Below, piece after piece: positions 7,187-14,092 of a DNA stretch of 31,052 nucleotides. The stretch lies in NCBI GenBank assembly GCA_036846645.1, contig DAIUBN010000012.1:1-31052 (forward strand), read 5' to 3'. Source of the DNA: JAAYUD01 sp036846645 (GTDB taxonomy: Bacteria; Bacteroidota; Bacteroidia; Bacteroidales; Bacteroidaceae). Within the stretch, counting starts at the first letter, position 1; every line of letters begins with the position of its first letter. Under the pieces are notes generated by a model. It was not told the origin of the DNA, made no database searches, and saw only the letters and a program-made list of their open reading frames with translations. Made by a program: the position numbers and the translations under genes.

Positions 7187-7227
7187 AACCTTGTTAACCT
7201 TAAATCTAATACTATGAAAAAACAGTT

Positions 7228-7258
7228 CAAATATATGAATATTATTTTAAACAGCAAA
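7228..7258 (-). promoter_or_regulatory. Consensus promoter driving the candidate small RNA
   Basis: On the minus strand TTTG (7258-7255), exactly 19 nt, TATATTTG (7235-7228). This is as good a match as those in front of queC and the DUF5606 gene, yet no minus-strand gene follows. Confidence 0.65.
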
Positions 7259-7359
7259 TTATAGAGAAATTAAAAATAGGATATGTAACATTTATTAATC
7301 AAACGATTAAAATACGAATAAAATATTTAGAAATTTGTACAATTAAAATAACAAAGAAG

Positions 7360-7869
7360 ATGAAAACAGATATAGAAATTAACGAAAACGACATCATAGA
7401 AGCATCTCCCAAAGGTATGGATGAGTTTATTAAAGTATTTACCAATAAATATAAAGAAGTGATAGGGGATAGCTTTAATACAGAAAGTATGTCTTTGCTC
7501 AATGGAAAACAGCACACCTTGCTAGCCTACGAGATACTTCGCGACGAAGTACTTGAAGGAGGCTTCTGCCAACTCATACAAAATGGATATGGTAGCTATA
7601 TCTTCGACAATCCGTTTGCCAAAGCCATGAGACTATGGGGACTTCAAGAATTCAGCAAGCTGATATATAAAGCAAAGAAGATATACGATAATAATAAAGC
7701 AGACTTAGAAAGAGAGAGAACAGATGACGAATTTATGGCAATGTACGAGAGTTACGAGCAGTTTGATGATTTGGAAGATACTTTTATAGAAAACGAAGAA
7801 GAAATTACTGCTCATATTGCTCATTTCGTTGACGAACATATTGAAGATTTTGCAAAAATAGTTAAGTAG
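7360..7869 (+). CDS. DMP19 (DUF4375)-family protein
   Basis: A 169-residue, acidic, cytoplasmic protein. The segment LNGKQHTLLAYEILRDEVLE followed by GGFCQLIQNGYGSYIFDNPF is typical of the DMP19 family (DUF4375). Members include a Neisseria DNA-mimic protein, but for most the role is unknown. The C-terminal third is strongly acidic (for example DDLEDTFIENEEE), which would suit a DNA-mimic or partner-binding surface; that is inference only. The leader (7260-7359) is very AT-rich with no clear -7 element. It may be expressed by read-through from the gene at 6472. Confidence 0.75.
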   Translation: MKTDIEINENDIIEASPKGMDEFIKVFTNKYKEVIGDSFNTESMSLLNGKQHTLLAYEILRDEVLEGGFCQLIQNGYGSYIFDNPFAKAMRLWGLQEFSKLIYKAKKIYDNNKADLERERTDDEFMAMYESYEQFDDLEDTFIENEEEITAHIAHFVDEHIEDFAKIVK

Positions 7870-7925
7870 TGCGTGCAGTATTTAATTTTATGAAGCATTT
7901 CTATTATTGTAAAAGCAAAAATTAA

Positions 7926-7933
7926 TATATTTG
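7926..7933 (+). promoter_or_regulatory. -7 element of the lipoprotein gene
   Basis: TATATTTG 22 nt before the ATG at 7956. An ATTG lies 16 nt upstream, closer than the usual 19-21. Confidence 0.5.
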
Positions 7934-7955
7934 TCGAACAAAATAAAAATAGATT

Positions 7956-8765
7956 ATGAAAAGTTTTAAAATTCTGTCATTAGTTTTAATGTTATCTTTA
8001 GCTTTCGGGCTGACTTCATGCCTTAACGGTAACGATAATTCGGATAATAATACCTATTCGGGTATTGTTGAGGTAGTAAATCTTACCGGAACTACTTATT
8101 TCCAAACATCAGATGGAACTAAGATTGTACCAACAACAACTTCATTGGCTTCGGTCCAAAGCAGTTATAATTTCACTGCTACGAGTGGCTTGGCTTACAT
8201 TGCTTATACGACAACTACTACTAGTTCTACGTCATCAATCAGCGCTACATTGACCTATGCTGTGTCTCTACAAAACTCAACCGTCACAGCTGTAAGAGGT
8301 GGTTCGGGTGATGTAACGGCTCAATTACCAATTATTAGTTTGGACACGATGGGTTCTTCTAGCACTTCTACCGCTAAGGTTACTCTCTACAATTCTACAA
8401 CATTGTTGCTTGCAACCAATATTTTCTTTTCTGTAACAACCTCATCATCATCTAGTAGCACAATACCTACCCACACATTATCATTGGTTTTCTATCCTAA
8501 TGAAGTGTCTTCTGGCGATACCGAGATGGATCTATATTTGCGTCATCAATCAACAGATACAGGAACAACATACTACAGCTCATATTATGCATATTCTGTT
8601 CCTTATATTTATTTCCGCTCATATAATATTGCTTCTCAAGTTTCTCTATTCGAGAATCAATCTGGTAAAATACCTACTAAGATTACCATCCATTATCCGG
8701 TCAATACATCAAATCTGACAATGCCTTCTTCTGAAGAGACATCGTCTGTAACTTATAGTAAGTAA
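7956..8765 (+). CDS. Ser/Thr-rich outer-membrane lipoprotein, NigD-like
   Basis: A 269-residue predicted lipoprotein: type II signal peptide with lipobox LTSC and lipid-bearing Cys22, followed by Asn/Asp-rich residues (NGNDNSDNN). This resembles the Asp-rich lipoprotein export signal of Bacteroidetes surface proteins. The mature part is extremely rich in Thr, Ser and Tyr (for example TTTTTSSTSSIS) and looks all-beta. The C-terminal part (LSLVFYPNE, then DLYLRHQSTD) resembles the NigD-like family, a tentative assignment. LDTM near residue 128 fits the Bacteroides O-glycosylation site D(S/T)(A/I/L/V/M/T). The next gene starts 4 nt after the stop, so the two are co-expressed. Confidence 0.75.
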   Translation: MKSFKILSLVLMLSLAFGLTSCLNGNDNSDNNTYSGIVEVVNLTGTTYFQTSDGTKIVPTTTSLASVQSSYNFTATSGLAYIAYTTTTTSSTSSISATLTYAVSLQNSTVTAVRGGSGDVTAQLPIISLDTMGSSSTSTAKVTLYNSTTLLLATNIFFSVTTSSSSSSTIPTHTLSLVFYPNEVSSGDTEMDLYLRHQSTDTGTTYYSSYYAYSVPYIYFRSYNIASQVSLFENQSGKIPTKITIHYPVNTSNLTMPSSEETSSVTYSK

Positions 8766-8769
8766 TAAT

Positions 8770-9345
8770 TTGAATTACAAGAATATATTTAAAGTAGCAA
8801 TTTCTCTAATATCTTCCCCTGCAAAGGCATGGGAAGATATTAGTGTTAATCAAGATAGGCAGAAAGTCATCGAAGAATTTGTCTATCCTATGATTGGTAT
8901 TTGTGGTATAGTTTGGTTTGCTGCATCAATTATCCGACTTGGTTGGAGCACACCTATGGCATTTCAACAAGCAATGATAGACTGCTGCGGTGTCGCTGTA
9001 GCTTTGTTTGGAGGATATTTTCTCTCAATCTATCTGCTCAGTCGTTATGTTTACCGCTGGTTCAATATACAAGTGGCTTATCAGAATCTTCCGGTATTTA
9101 TAGGTTATGCTATGACGGTGACCTTCTTTGCCGATATTATTTCTGGAATTTATCCACCTCTACAGATGGCTACTTTGATTATTCAGCTTTATACCGTCTA
9201 CATTATTTATATGGGGGCCATACCAATGATGAAAGTAGAAGCCTCACAACGGATGTCGTTTACGATATCATCATCAATCGTTATCATAGTTTGTCCAACA
9301 CTCATTGAAATTATATATCAGAATTTAATCACTATACTTAATTAA
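8770..9345 (+). CDS. Yip1-family inner-membrane protein, TTG start
   Basis: A 191-residue protein with about five membrane segments and the N-terminal motif LISSPAKAWEDI typical of bacterial Yip1/YIP1-family proteins, whose function is not established. The only start that preserves the family N-terminus (MNYKNIFK) is TTG at 8770, 4 nt after the lipoprotein stop. Translation probably depends on coupling to the upstream gene. The stop at 9345 is followed 2 nt later by smpB, so lipoprotein, Yip1 and smpB appear to form one transcript, probably continuing into metH. Confidence 0.82.
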   Translation: MNYKNIFKVAISLISSPAKAWEDISVNQDRQKVIEEFVYPMIGICGIVWFAASIIRLGWSTPMAFQQAMIDCCGVAVALFGGYFLSIYLLSRYVYRWFNIQVAYQNLPVFIGYAMTVTFFADIISGIYPPLQMATLIIQLYTVYIIYMGAIPMMKVEASQRMSFTISSSIVIIVCPTLIEIIYQNLITILN

Positions 9346-9347
9346 CT

Positions 9348-9800
9348 ATGAATCTAAGTAATATCGTCATAAAAAACAAAAGAGCTTCGTTCGACTACGA
9401 ATTTCTAGACACTTATACTGCCGGTATTGTTCTTACCGGTACAGAAATAAAATCTATCAGACTGGGTAAAGCCAGTTTGGTAGATACATACTGCATTTTT
9501 GATAAGGGAGAATTATGGGTGAAGAATATGAATATCACACCCTACTTCTATGGCACATACAACAATCATCCAGCCCGTCACGACCGTAAACTGCTGCTCA
9601 CCAAAAAAGAGTTGCGCAAACTGCAACGCGGTTCTCTCGAAACAGGTAATACGATTGTTCCTGTTAGAATGTTTATCAACGAAAAAGGACTCTGCAAAGT
9701 ATTCATTGCCTTAGCAAAAGGTAAGAAAGAATACGACAAGCGACAGACTCTTCGCGAAAAAGATGATAAACGGGAGATGGACAGGATGTTTAAAAAGTAA
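9348..9800 (+). CDS. smpB: SsrA-binding protein SmpB
   Basis: A 150-residue RNA-binding partner of tmRNA in trans-translation, the rescue of stalled ribosomes. Family landmarks are intact: IVIKNKRASFDYEF at the start, AGIVLTGTEIKSIR, the KMLL-like HDRKLLLTKKEL, and the basic C-terminal tail KGKKEYDKRQTLREKDDKRE that becomes helical in the ribosomal mRNA channel. Length is normal. It starts 2 nt after the Yip1 gene and is followed 29 nt later by metH on the same strand. Confidence 0.97.
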   Translation: MNLSNIVIKNKRASFDYEFLDTYTAGIVLTGTEIKSIRLGKASLVDTYCIFDKGELWVKNMNITPYFYGTYNNHPARHDRKLLLTKKELRKLQRGSLETGNTIVPVRMFINEKGLCKVFIALAKGKKEYDKRQTLREKDDKREMDRMFKK

Positions 9801-9829
9801 AGAATATATCTATTAAGAGAAATATATCA

Positions 9830-12571
9830 ATGAACTCAATACAAGAACTTATTAAAAAGCGTATCCTGATACTCGATGGAGCTATGGGTACGATGATTCA
9901 GCGTTATGGATTGCGTGAAGAAGACTTTAGAGGTGATAGATTTAATGAGATAAGCGGACAACTGAAAGGCAACAACGATCTACTTTGCCTGACACGTCCC
10001 GACGTCATTAAAGAAATTCACCAAAAATATCTTGAAGCTGGTGCAGACTTGATTGAAACAAATTCTTTCAATGCCAATGCCGTTTCGCAGGCTGACTACC
10101 ATACGGAATCTCTTGTTAGTGAGCTCAATCTTTCGGCTGCCCGAATAGCACGTTCAATAGCAGACGAGTACTCAAAAAAGACTCCCGATAAACCAAGATT
10201 TGTACTTGGCTCTATTGGCCCAACCAATAAAGCTTGTTCGATGAGCCCTGATGTGAACAACCCTTCTGCACGCTCTATTACATTTGACGAACTTGCTGCC
10301 GCCTATTCTGAGCAAATTAATGCATTGCTCGAAGGTGGCGTTGACGGATTGCTCATCGAAACAATCTTCGATACTTTAAATGCAAAAGCTGCGATTTATG
10401 CCGCCAACAAGTCCATGCAGAAAAGGAACCAAAAAGTTCCATTAATGCTTTCGGTTACACTATCCGATAAAGGTGGACGAACACTATCAGGTCAGACACT
10501 GGATGCTTTTCTGGCATCAGTTCAAGACATGGGTGTGTTCTCTATTGGACTCAACTGTTCGTTCGGTGCCAAAGATATGAAGCCTTATCTAGAAGATCTC
10601 GCCATTCATGCACCATATTATATTAGTGCCTATCCTAACGCCGGACTTCCGAATCAACTTGGACAGTACGATCAGACTCCTGAGATGATGGCACACGAAG
10701 TGAAAGAGTTTGTAGAAGAAGGATTGGTGAACATTATTGGTGGTTGTTGTGGAACAACCGATGCTTTCATTGCAGAATATCCAAAACTGATAAAAGGAGC
10801 AAAGCCTCATATACCAGTTCCCAAACCCGATTATCTTTGCCTGTCTGGCTTGGAACTATTGGAAGTCAAGAAAGAAAACAACTTTGTCAACGTTGGTGAA
10901 CGTTGTAACGTTGCGGGTTCGAGAAAGTTCTTACGTCTCATTAAAGAAAAGAACTATGAAGAAGCTCTCACGATTGCCAGAAAGCAAGTTGAAGACGGTG
11001 CCCAGGTATTGGATATCAATATGGACGACGGACTCCTTGAAACAAAAGACGAGATGGTGAACTTCTTGAATCTGATTGGTTCGGAACCCGAAATTTCGAA
11101 AATGCCTATCATGATTGACTCATCTAAATGGGATGTGATAGAAGCTGGCTTGAAATGCATGCAGGGCAAATGTATCGTCAATTCAATTTCGTTGAAAGAA
11201 GGTGAAGAGAAATTTCTCGAACATGCTCGAACCATTCAAGAGCTAGGAGCAGCTACCGTTGTGATGGCTTTTGATGAGAAAGGTCAGGCAAGCAGTTACG
11301 AAAGGAAAATAGAAGTATGCGAAAGAGCCTACAAACTACTTCGCGAAAAGCTTGACTTCAATCCTCAGAATATTATTTTCGACCCTAATATCCTTTCCGT
11401 AGCTACCGGAATGGAAGAACACGACAATTATGCCGTAGACTATATCAATGCTACAGAATGGATTCGTAAGAATCTTCCTGGAGTACATGTCAGCGGCGGT
11501 GTTAGCAATCTGTCCTTCTCATTCAGAGGCAATAATTATATCAGAGAAGCTATTCACGCTGTATTTCTTTATCATGCTATTCAGAAGGGAATGGATATGG
11601 GCATTGTCAATCCTGCCACTTCAATTCTCTATTCGGATATTCCGGCTGATGTATTGACTGCTATAGAAGATGTAGTGCTCAATCGCCGAAAAGATGCTTC
11701 GGAACGACTTATCGGTATGGCAGAAATGCTTAAAAACAAAGAAGTTGGTCACACTGAAGATGATAGTAAGAAAGACCTTTGGCGCTCGGGTACAGTAGAA
11801 GAACGTATTCAGCATGCTTTGGTAAAGGGTATCGGTGACTATCTGGAAGAAGATTTAGCAGAAGCATTGAAGAAATACGATAAAGCTGTAGACATTATTG
11901 AAGGCCCATTAATGGGAGGAATGAATATTGTAGGCGAGTTATTCGGGGGTGGCAAGATGTTTCTTCCGCAAGTAGTGAAAACAGCACGAACAATGAAGAA
12001 AGCCGTTGCTATACTCCAACCGGTCATTGAATCTCAGAAGACAACAGCCAAGACAGCTGGCAAGATGCTCCTTGCAACAGTGAAAGGCGATGTACACGAT
12101 ATAGGCAAGAATATTGTTTCGGTAGTAATGGCCTGCAACGGCTTCGAAGTCATCGACCTCGGTATCATGGTGCCCGCAGAAACAATCGTCCAAAAAGCCA
12201 TCGAAGAAAAGGTTGATGTTATCGGGCTCAGTGGCCTTATCACTCCGTCGCTCGACGAGATGGTTCATGTAGCTTTAGAATTGCAGAAAGCCGGACTCGA
12301 TATACCATTAATTATAGGAGGTGCCACAACATCCAAGCTACACACAGCACTGAAGATTGCCCCTGTATATCGTTCGGTAGTGGCATACGTCAGAGATGCA
12401 TCACAAGTAGCACCAGTTGCTTCACATCTGATCAATCCGATTCAGAAAGATGAATATCGCAAAACTCTCTATAGCGAATATGACCAGCTCTGTGTAGAGC
12501 ACAACGAAAAGCCTGTCAACACCGTATCACTTGACGAAGCACGTAAAAATAAATTGAATCTGTTCGACTAA
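9830..12571 (+). CDS. metH: Cobalamin-dependent methionine synthase, lacking the reactivation domain
   Basis: A 913-residue enzyme transferring the methyl group of methyltetrahydrofolate to homocysteine through methylcobalamin. Domain order: homocysteine-binding barrel (residues ~1-325) with zinc ligands Cys243 (GLNCSFGA) and Cys306/Cys307 (GGCCGT); folate/pterin-binding barrel (~350-620, with NVGERCNVAGSRKF); the cobalamin cap (~640-735); and the Rossmann B12 domain with GDVHDIGKN, His756 being the lower cobalt ligand. The protein ends about 20 residues after the B12 domain. The C-terminal AdoMet-binding reactivation domain of E. coli MetH (1227 residues) is absent, as seen in other Bacteroidetes; a separate activation protein would be needed. 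Its last codons and stop lie inside a terminator hairpin. Confidence 0.97.
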   Translation: MNSIQELIKKRILILDGAMGTMIQRYGLREEDFRGDRFNEISGQLKGNNDLLCLTRPDVIKEIHQKYLEAGADLIETNSFNANAVSQADYHTESLVSELNLSAARIARSIADEYSKKTPDKPRFVLGSIGPTNKACSMSPDVNNPSARSITFDELAAAYSEQINALLEGGVDGLLIETIFDTLNAKAAIYAANKSMQKRNQKVPLMLSVTLSDKGGRTLSGQTLDAFLASVQDMGVFSIGLNCSFGAKDMKPYLEDLAIHAPYYISAYPNAGLPNQLGQYDQTPEMMAHEVKEFVEEGLVNIIGGCCGTTDAFIAEYPKLIKGAKPHIPVPKPDYLCLSGLELLEVKKENNFVNVGERCNVAGSRKFLRLIKEKNYEEALTIARKQVEDGAQVLDINMDDGLLETKDEMVNFLNLIGSEPEISKMPIMIDSSKWDVIEAGLKCMQGKCIVNSISLKEGEEKFLEHARTIQELGAATVVMAFDEKGQASSYERKIEVCERAYKLLREKLDFNPQNIIFDPNILSVATGMEEHDNYAVDYINATEWIRKNLPGVHVSGGVSNLSFSFRGNNYIREAIHAVFLYHAIQKGMDMGIVNPATSILYSDIPADVLTAIEDVVLNRRKDASERLIGMAEMLKNKEVGHTEDDSKKDLWRSGTVEERIQHALVKGIGDYLEEDLAEALKKYDKAVDIIEGPLMGGMNIVGELFGGGKMFLPQVVKTARTMKKAVAILQPVIESQKTTAKTAGKMLLATVKGDVHDIGKNIVSVVMACNGFEVIDLGIMVPAETIVQKAIEEKVDVIGLSGLITPSLDEMVHVALELQKAGLDIPLIIGGATTSKLHTALKIAPVYRSVVAYVRDASQVAPVASHLINPIQKDEYRKTLYSEYDQLCVEHNEKPVNTVSLDEARKNKLNLFD

Positions 12572-12591
12572 TCGGACAGATTCAATTTATT
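12548..12591. terminator. Bidirectional terminator overlapping both stop codons
   Basis: A 20-bp stem (12548-12567 with 12572-12591, one T-G pair) with a 4-nt loop. It contains the metH TAA (12569-12571) and the TAA of the convergent gene (12587-12589). T-rich runs follow on both strands. Confidence 0.85.
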
Positions 12592-13693
12592 TTCCAACCC
12601 ATTTCATCGACATCACCACCGGGTTATGGTCGCTATGAAATTCGTTGTGAGGAGAATAATACTCTAAAGGTTTGAATTGAAGCGATGACATAATATAATC
12701 TATTCGCAACAAGCGCTTCAAATAGCGGAAAGTATACATATATCCTTTTCCAACAGAAGTAAAGCCATCTTGAAGATCGTTTCCCAAAATAGTGTGATAA
12801 GTATAAGAAGAAGGAATAGAATTGAAGTCACCGCACAAAATAACAGGGTAGGGGCTTTCTTTCACTTTTGCCTTTATATAGTCGGCTTGTTCTCCACGCA
12901 TCGAAAAATTATTCTGCATATCATAGGCCAAATAAGAAACACCATATATAGCTTTAGTAAATATATCCAACCCTTGTACAGACTCTCTTATTTCTTTCAT
13001 GTGCGCCGAAGCACTGGTTGTCTGGAAGTGAACGTTAAACAATCTTAGCACTCTGCCTCGACCGACTTCAATATCACAATGCATGGCACAATTGGCGGTG
13101 CCCTTGAAAGGTATCAGCACACTATCTTTGATAGGATATTTACTAAAAACAGCCAACTGCAAATAATTTTTCCCACGAGGAGAAGAAGGTATCACGTGAT
13201 ATGGCCATTTTTTGAAAGCTTTGCATATACTATCTAAGGGATAACTTTCGGAACCTTTACCAAACTCCTGAAAACATAAGATATCAACAGCTTTGGCATC
13301 CATAAAGCGTGCATAATCTTTTGTTACACACGCCGTCCATTCCTTTCCAAAAGAATCGGCATTGAATGTGGCGACCTTCAAAACATTCTCTGTTGGAGAG
13401 ATAGCAGTATCGGACGAAAAAGGACGAAAAATTCGTCCGATATACTGATAGTTTCCAACAATGGCTAGTAAAGGTACAACAAACCAGACGCGAAGTCTTA
13501 ATGCCCAATACAAAACCAGAATTAAATTGAAAACCAATAAAAAAGATAACGACAAGCCTATAAACGGTAGAATGCCCGATTGATCTGGTGATACATTCTG
13601 AACATAAGCACCAACCAAAGTAATCACAGCAACAATGAAAGTAAAAACAATCATGTTGCAATAAGCAAACTTCGAAACAGCCTTTCGCCCCAT
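12587..13693 (-). CDS. Membrane-anchored endonuclease/exonuclease/phosphatase (EEP) family protein
   Basis: A 368-residue protein with about three N-terminal membrane helices (residues ~10-90) and a C-terminal EEP fold facing the periplasm or cytoplasm. Catalytic landmarks are all present: VATFNADSFG (metal-site Asn), DILCFQEFG (metal Glu), ILCGDFNS, RIDYIM, and the terminal HSDHNPVVM with the catalytic His/Asp. The family cleaves phosphodiesters in DNA, nucleotides or phospholipid head groups; the substrate here is unknown. It starts 4 nt after the response regulator stop and is the last gene of the GT2-kinase-regulator group. It converges on metH with a shared terminator. Confidence 0.88.
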   Translation of the reverse strand: MGRKAVSKFAYCNMIVFTFIVAVITLVGAYVQNVSPDQSGILPFIGLSLSFLLVFNLILVLYWALRLRVWFVVPLLAIVGNYQYIGRIFRPFSSDTAISPTENVLKVATFNADSFGKEWTACVTKDYARFMDAKAVDILCFQEFGKGSESYPLDSICKAFKKWPYHVIPSSPRGKNYLQLAVFSKYPIKDSVLIPFKGTANCAMHCDIEVGRGRVLRLFNVHFQTTSASAHMKEIRESVQGLDIFTKAIYGVSYLAYDMQNNFSMRGEQADYIKAKVKESPYPVILCGDFNSIPSSYTYHTILGNDLQDGFTSVGKGYMYTFRYLKRLLRIDYIMSSLQFKPLEYYSPHNEFHSDHNPVVMSMKWVGK

Positions 13694-13697
13694 TATA

Positions 13698-14051
13698 TTA
13701 TTTCAAATACTTTGCAATCATATCCATTAAAGCCGGTTTAGTAACAGGTTTAACCAAAAAATCTACGCAACCTGCATCGGCAGCGCGTTCTTTATCTTCG
13801 GCAAAAGCGTAAGCACTTTGCATAATAACCGGCGTTTCGGGAGAAATGCCATGAATTATTCGTGTAGCCTCCAAGCCATCCATATTCGGCATTTTGCAAT
13901 CCATTAGAATAAGGTCGGGCGATTGTTCTTTAAATACATTTACTGCCTCCGCTCCATCGTGAGCACGAAGTACATTAAAATCATTTTTCAAGTATATTTG
14001 TAATAACAAGAAATTGATGTCTACATCATCAGCAACAAGAATTGTTTTCAT
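13698..14051 (-). CDS. Single-domain response regulator
   Basis: A 117-residue CheY-like receiver with no output domain. The acidic pocket Asp8/Asp9, phospho-acceptor Asp51 (ILMDCKMPNMDG), switch residue Ser79 and Lys101 (FLVKPV) are all intact, so it should be phosphorylatable. It sits 41 nt after the PAS kinase and 4 nt before the EEP gene. Without an output domain it would act by protein contact or as a phosphotransfer intermediate. Because the neighbouring kinase looks catalytically impaired, the phosphate may come from another kinase or a small-molecule donor (inference). Confidence 0.93.
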   Translation of the reverse strand: MKTILVADDVDINFLLLQIYLKNDFNVLRAHDGAEAVNVFKEQSPDLILMDCKMPNMDGLEATRIIHGISPETPVIMQSAYAFAEDKERAADAGCVDFLVKPVTKPALMDMIAKYLK

Positions 14052-14092
14052 ATTTTTTACCTAGTTTATTAGTTTTATTTTTCGTTTTATTA

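Larger units (their letters stand above)
7110..7223 (-). ncRNA. Candidate minus-strand small RNA
   Basis: A full consensus promoter at 7228-7258 points leftward into a region with no gene. Within about 60 nt of the predicted start lies a 7-bp hairpin followed by seven T on the minus strand (7161-7186); a second hairpin with a T run ends at 7110. The transcript would therefore be about 60 or about 113 nt. No protein-coding frame on that strand explains it. Bacteroides are known to carry multi-copy small RNAs (for example the FopS family), but I cannot tell whether this is one. An alternative is that the hairpins act on the plus strand between the two flanking genes. Confidence 0.5.

Noticed and set aside
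7214..7264. Small plus-strand frame MKKQFKYMNIILNSKL after the hairpins, possibly a leader peptide
   Set aside because: It overlaps the minus-strand promoter (7228-7258), has no plus-strand promoter or Shine-Dalgarno that I can see, and does not resemble an amino-acid-rich attenuation peptide.
7063..7359. Riboswitch upstream of the DMP19 gene
   Set aside because: The hairpins are followed by T runs only on the minus strand, and I recognise no conserved riboswitch core.
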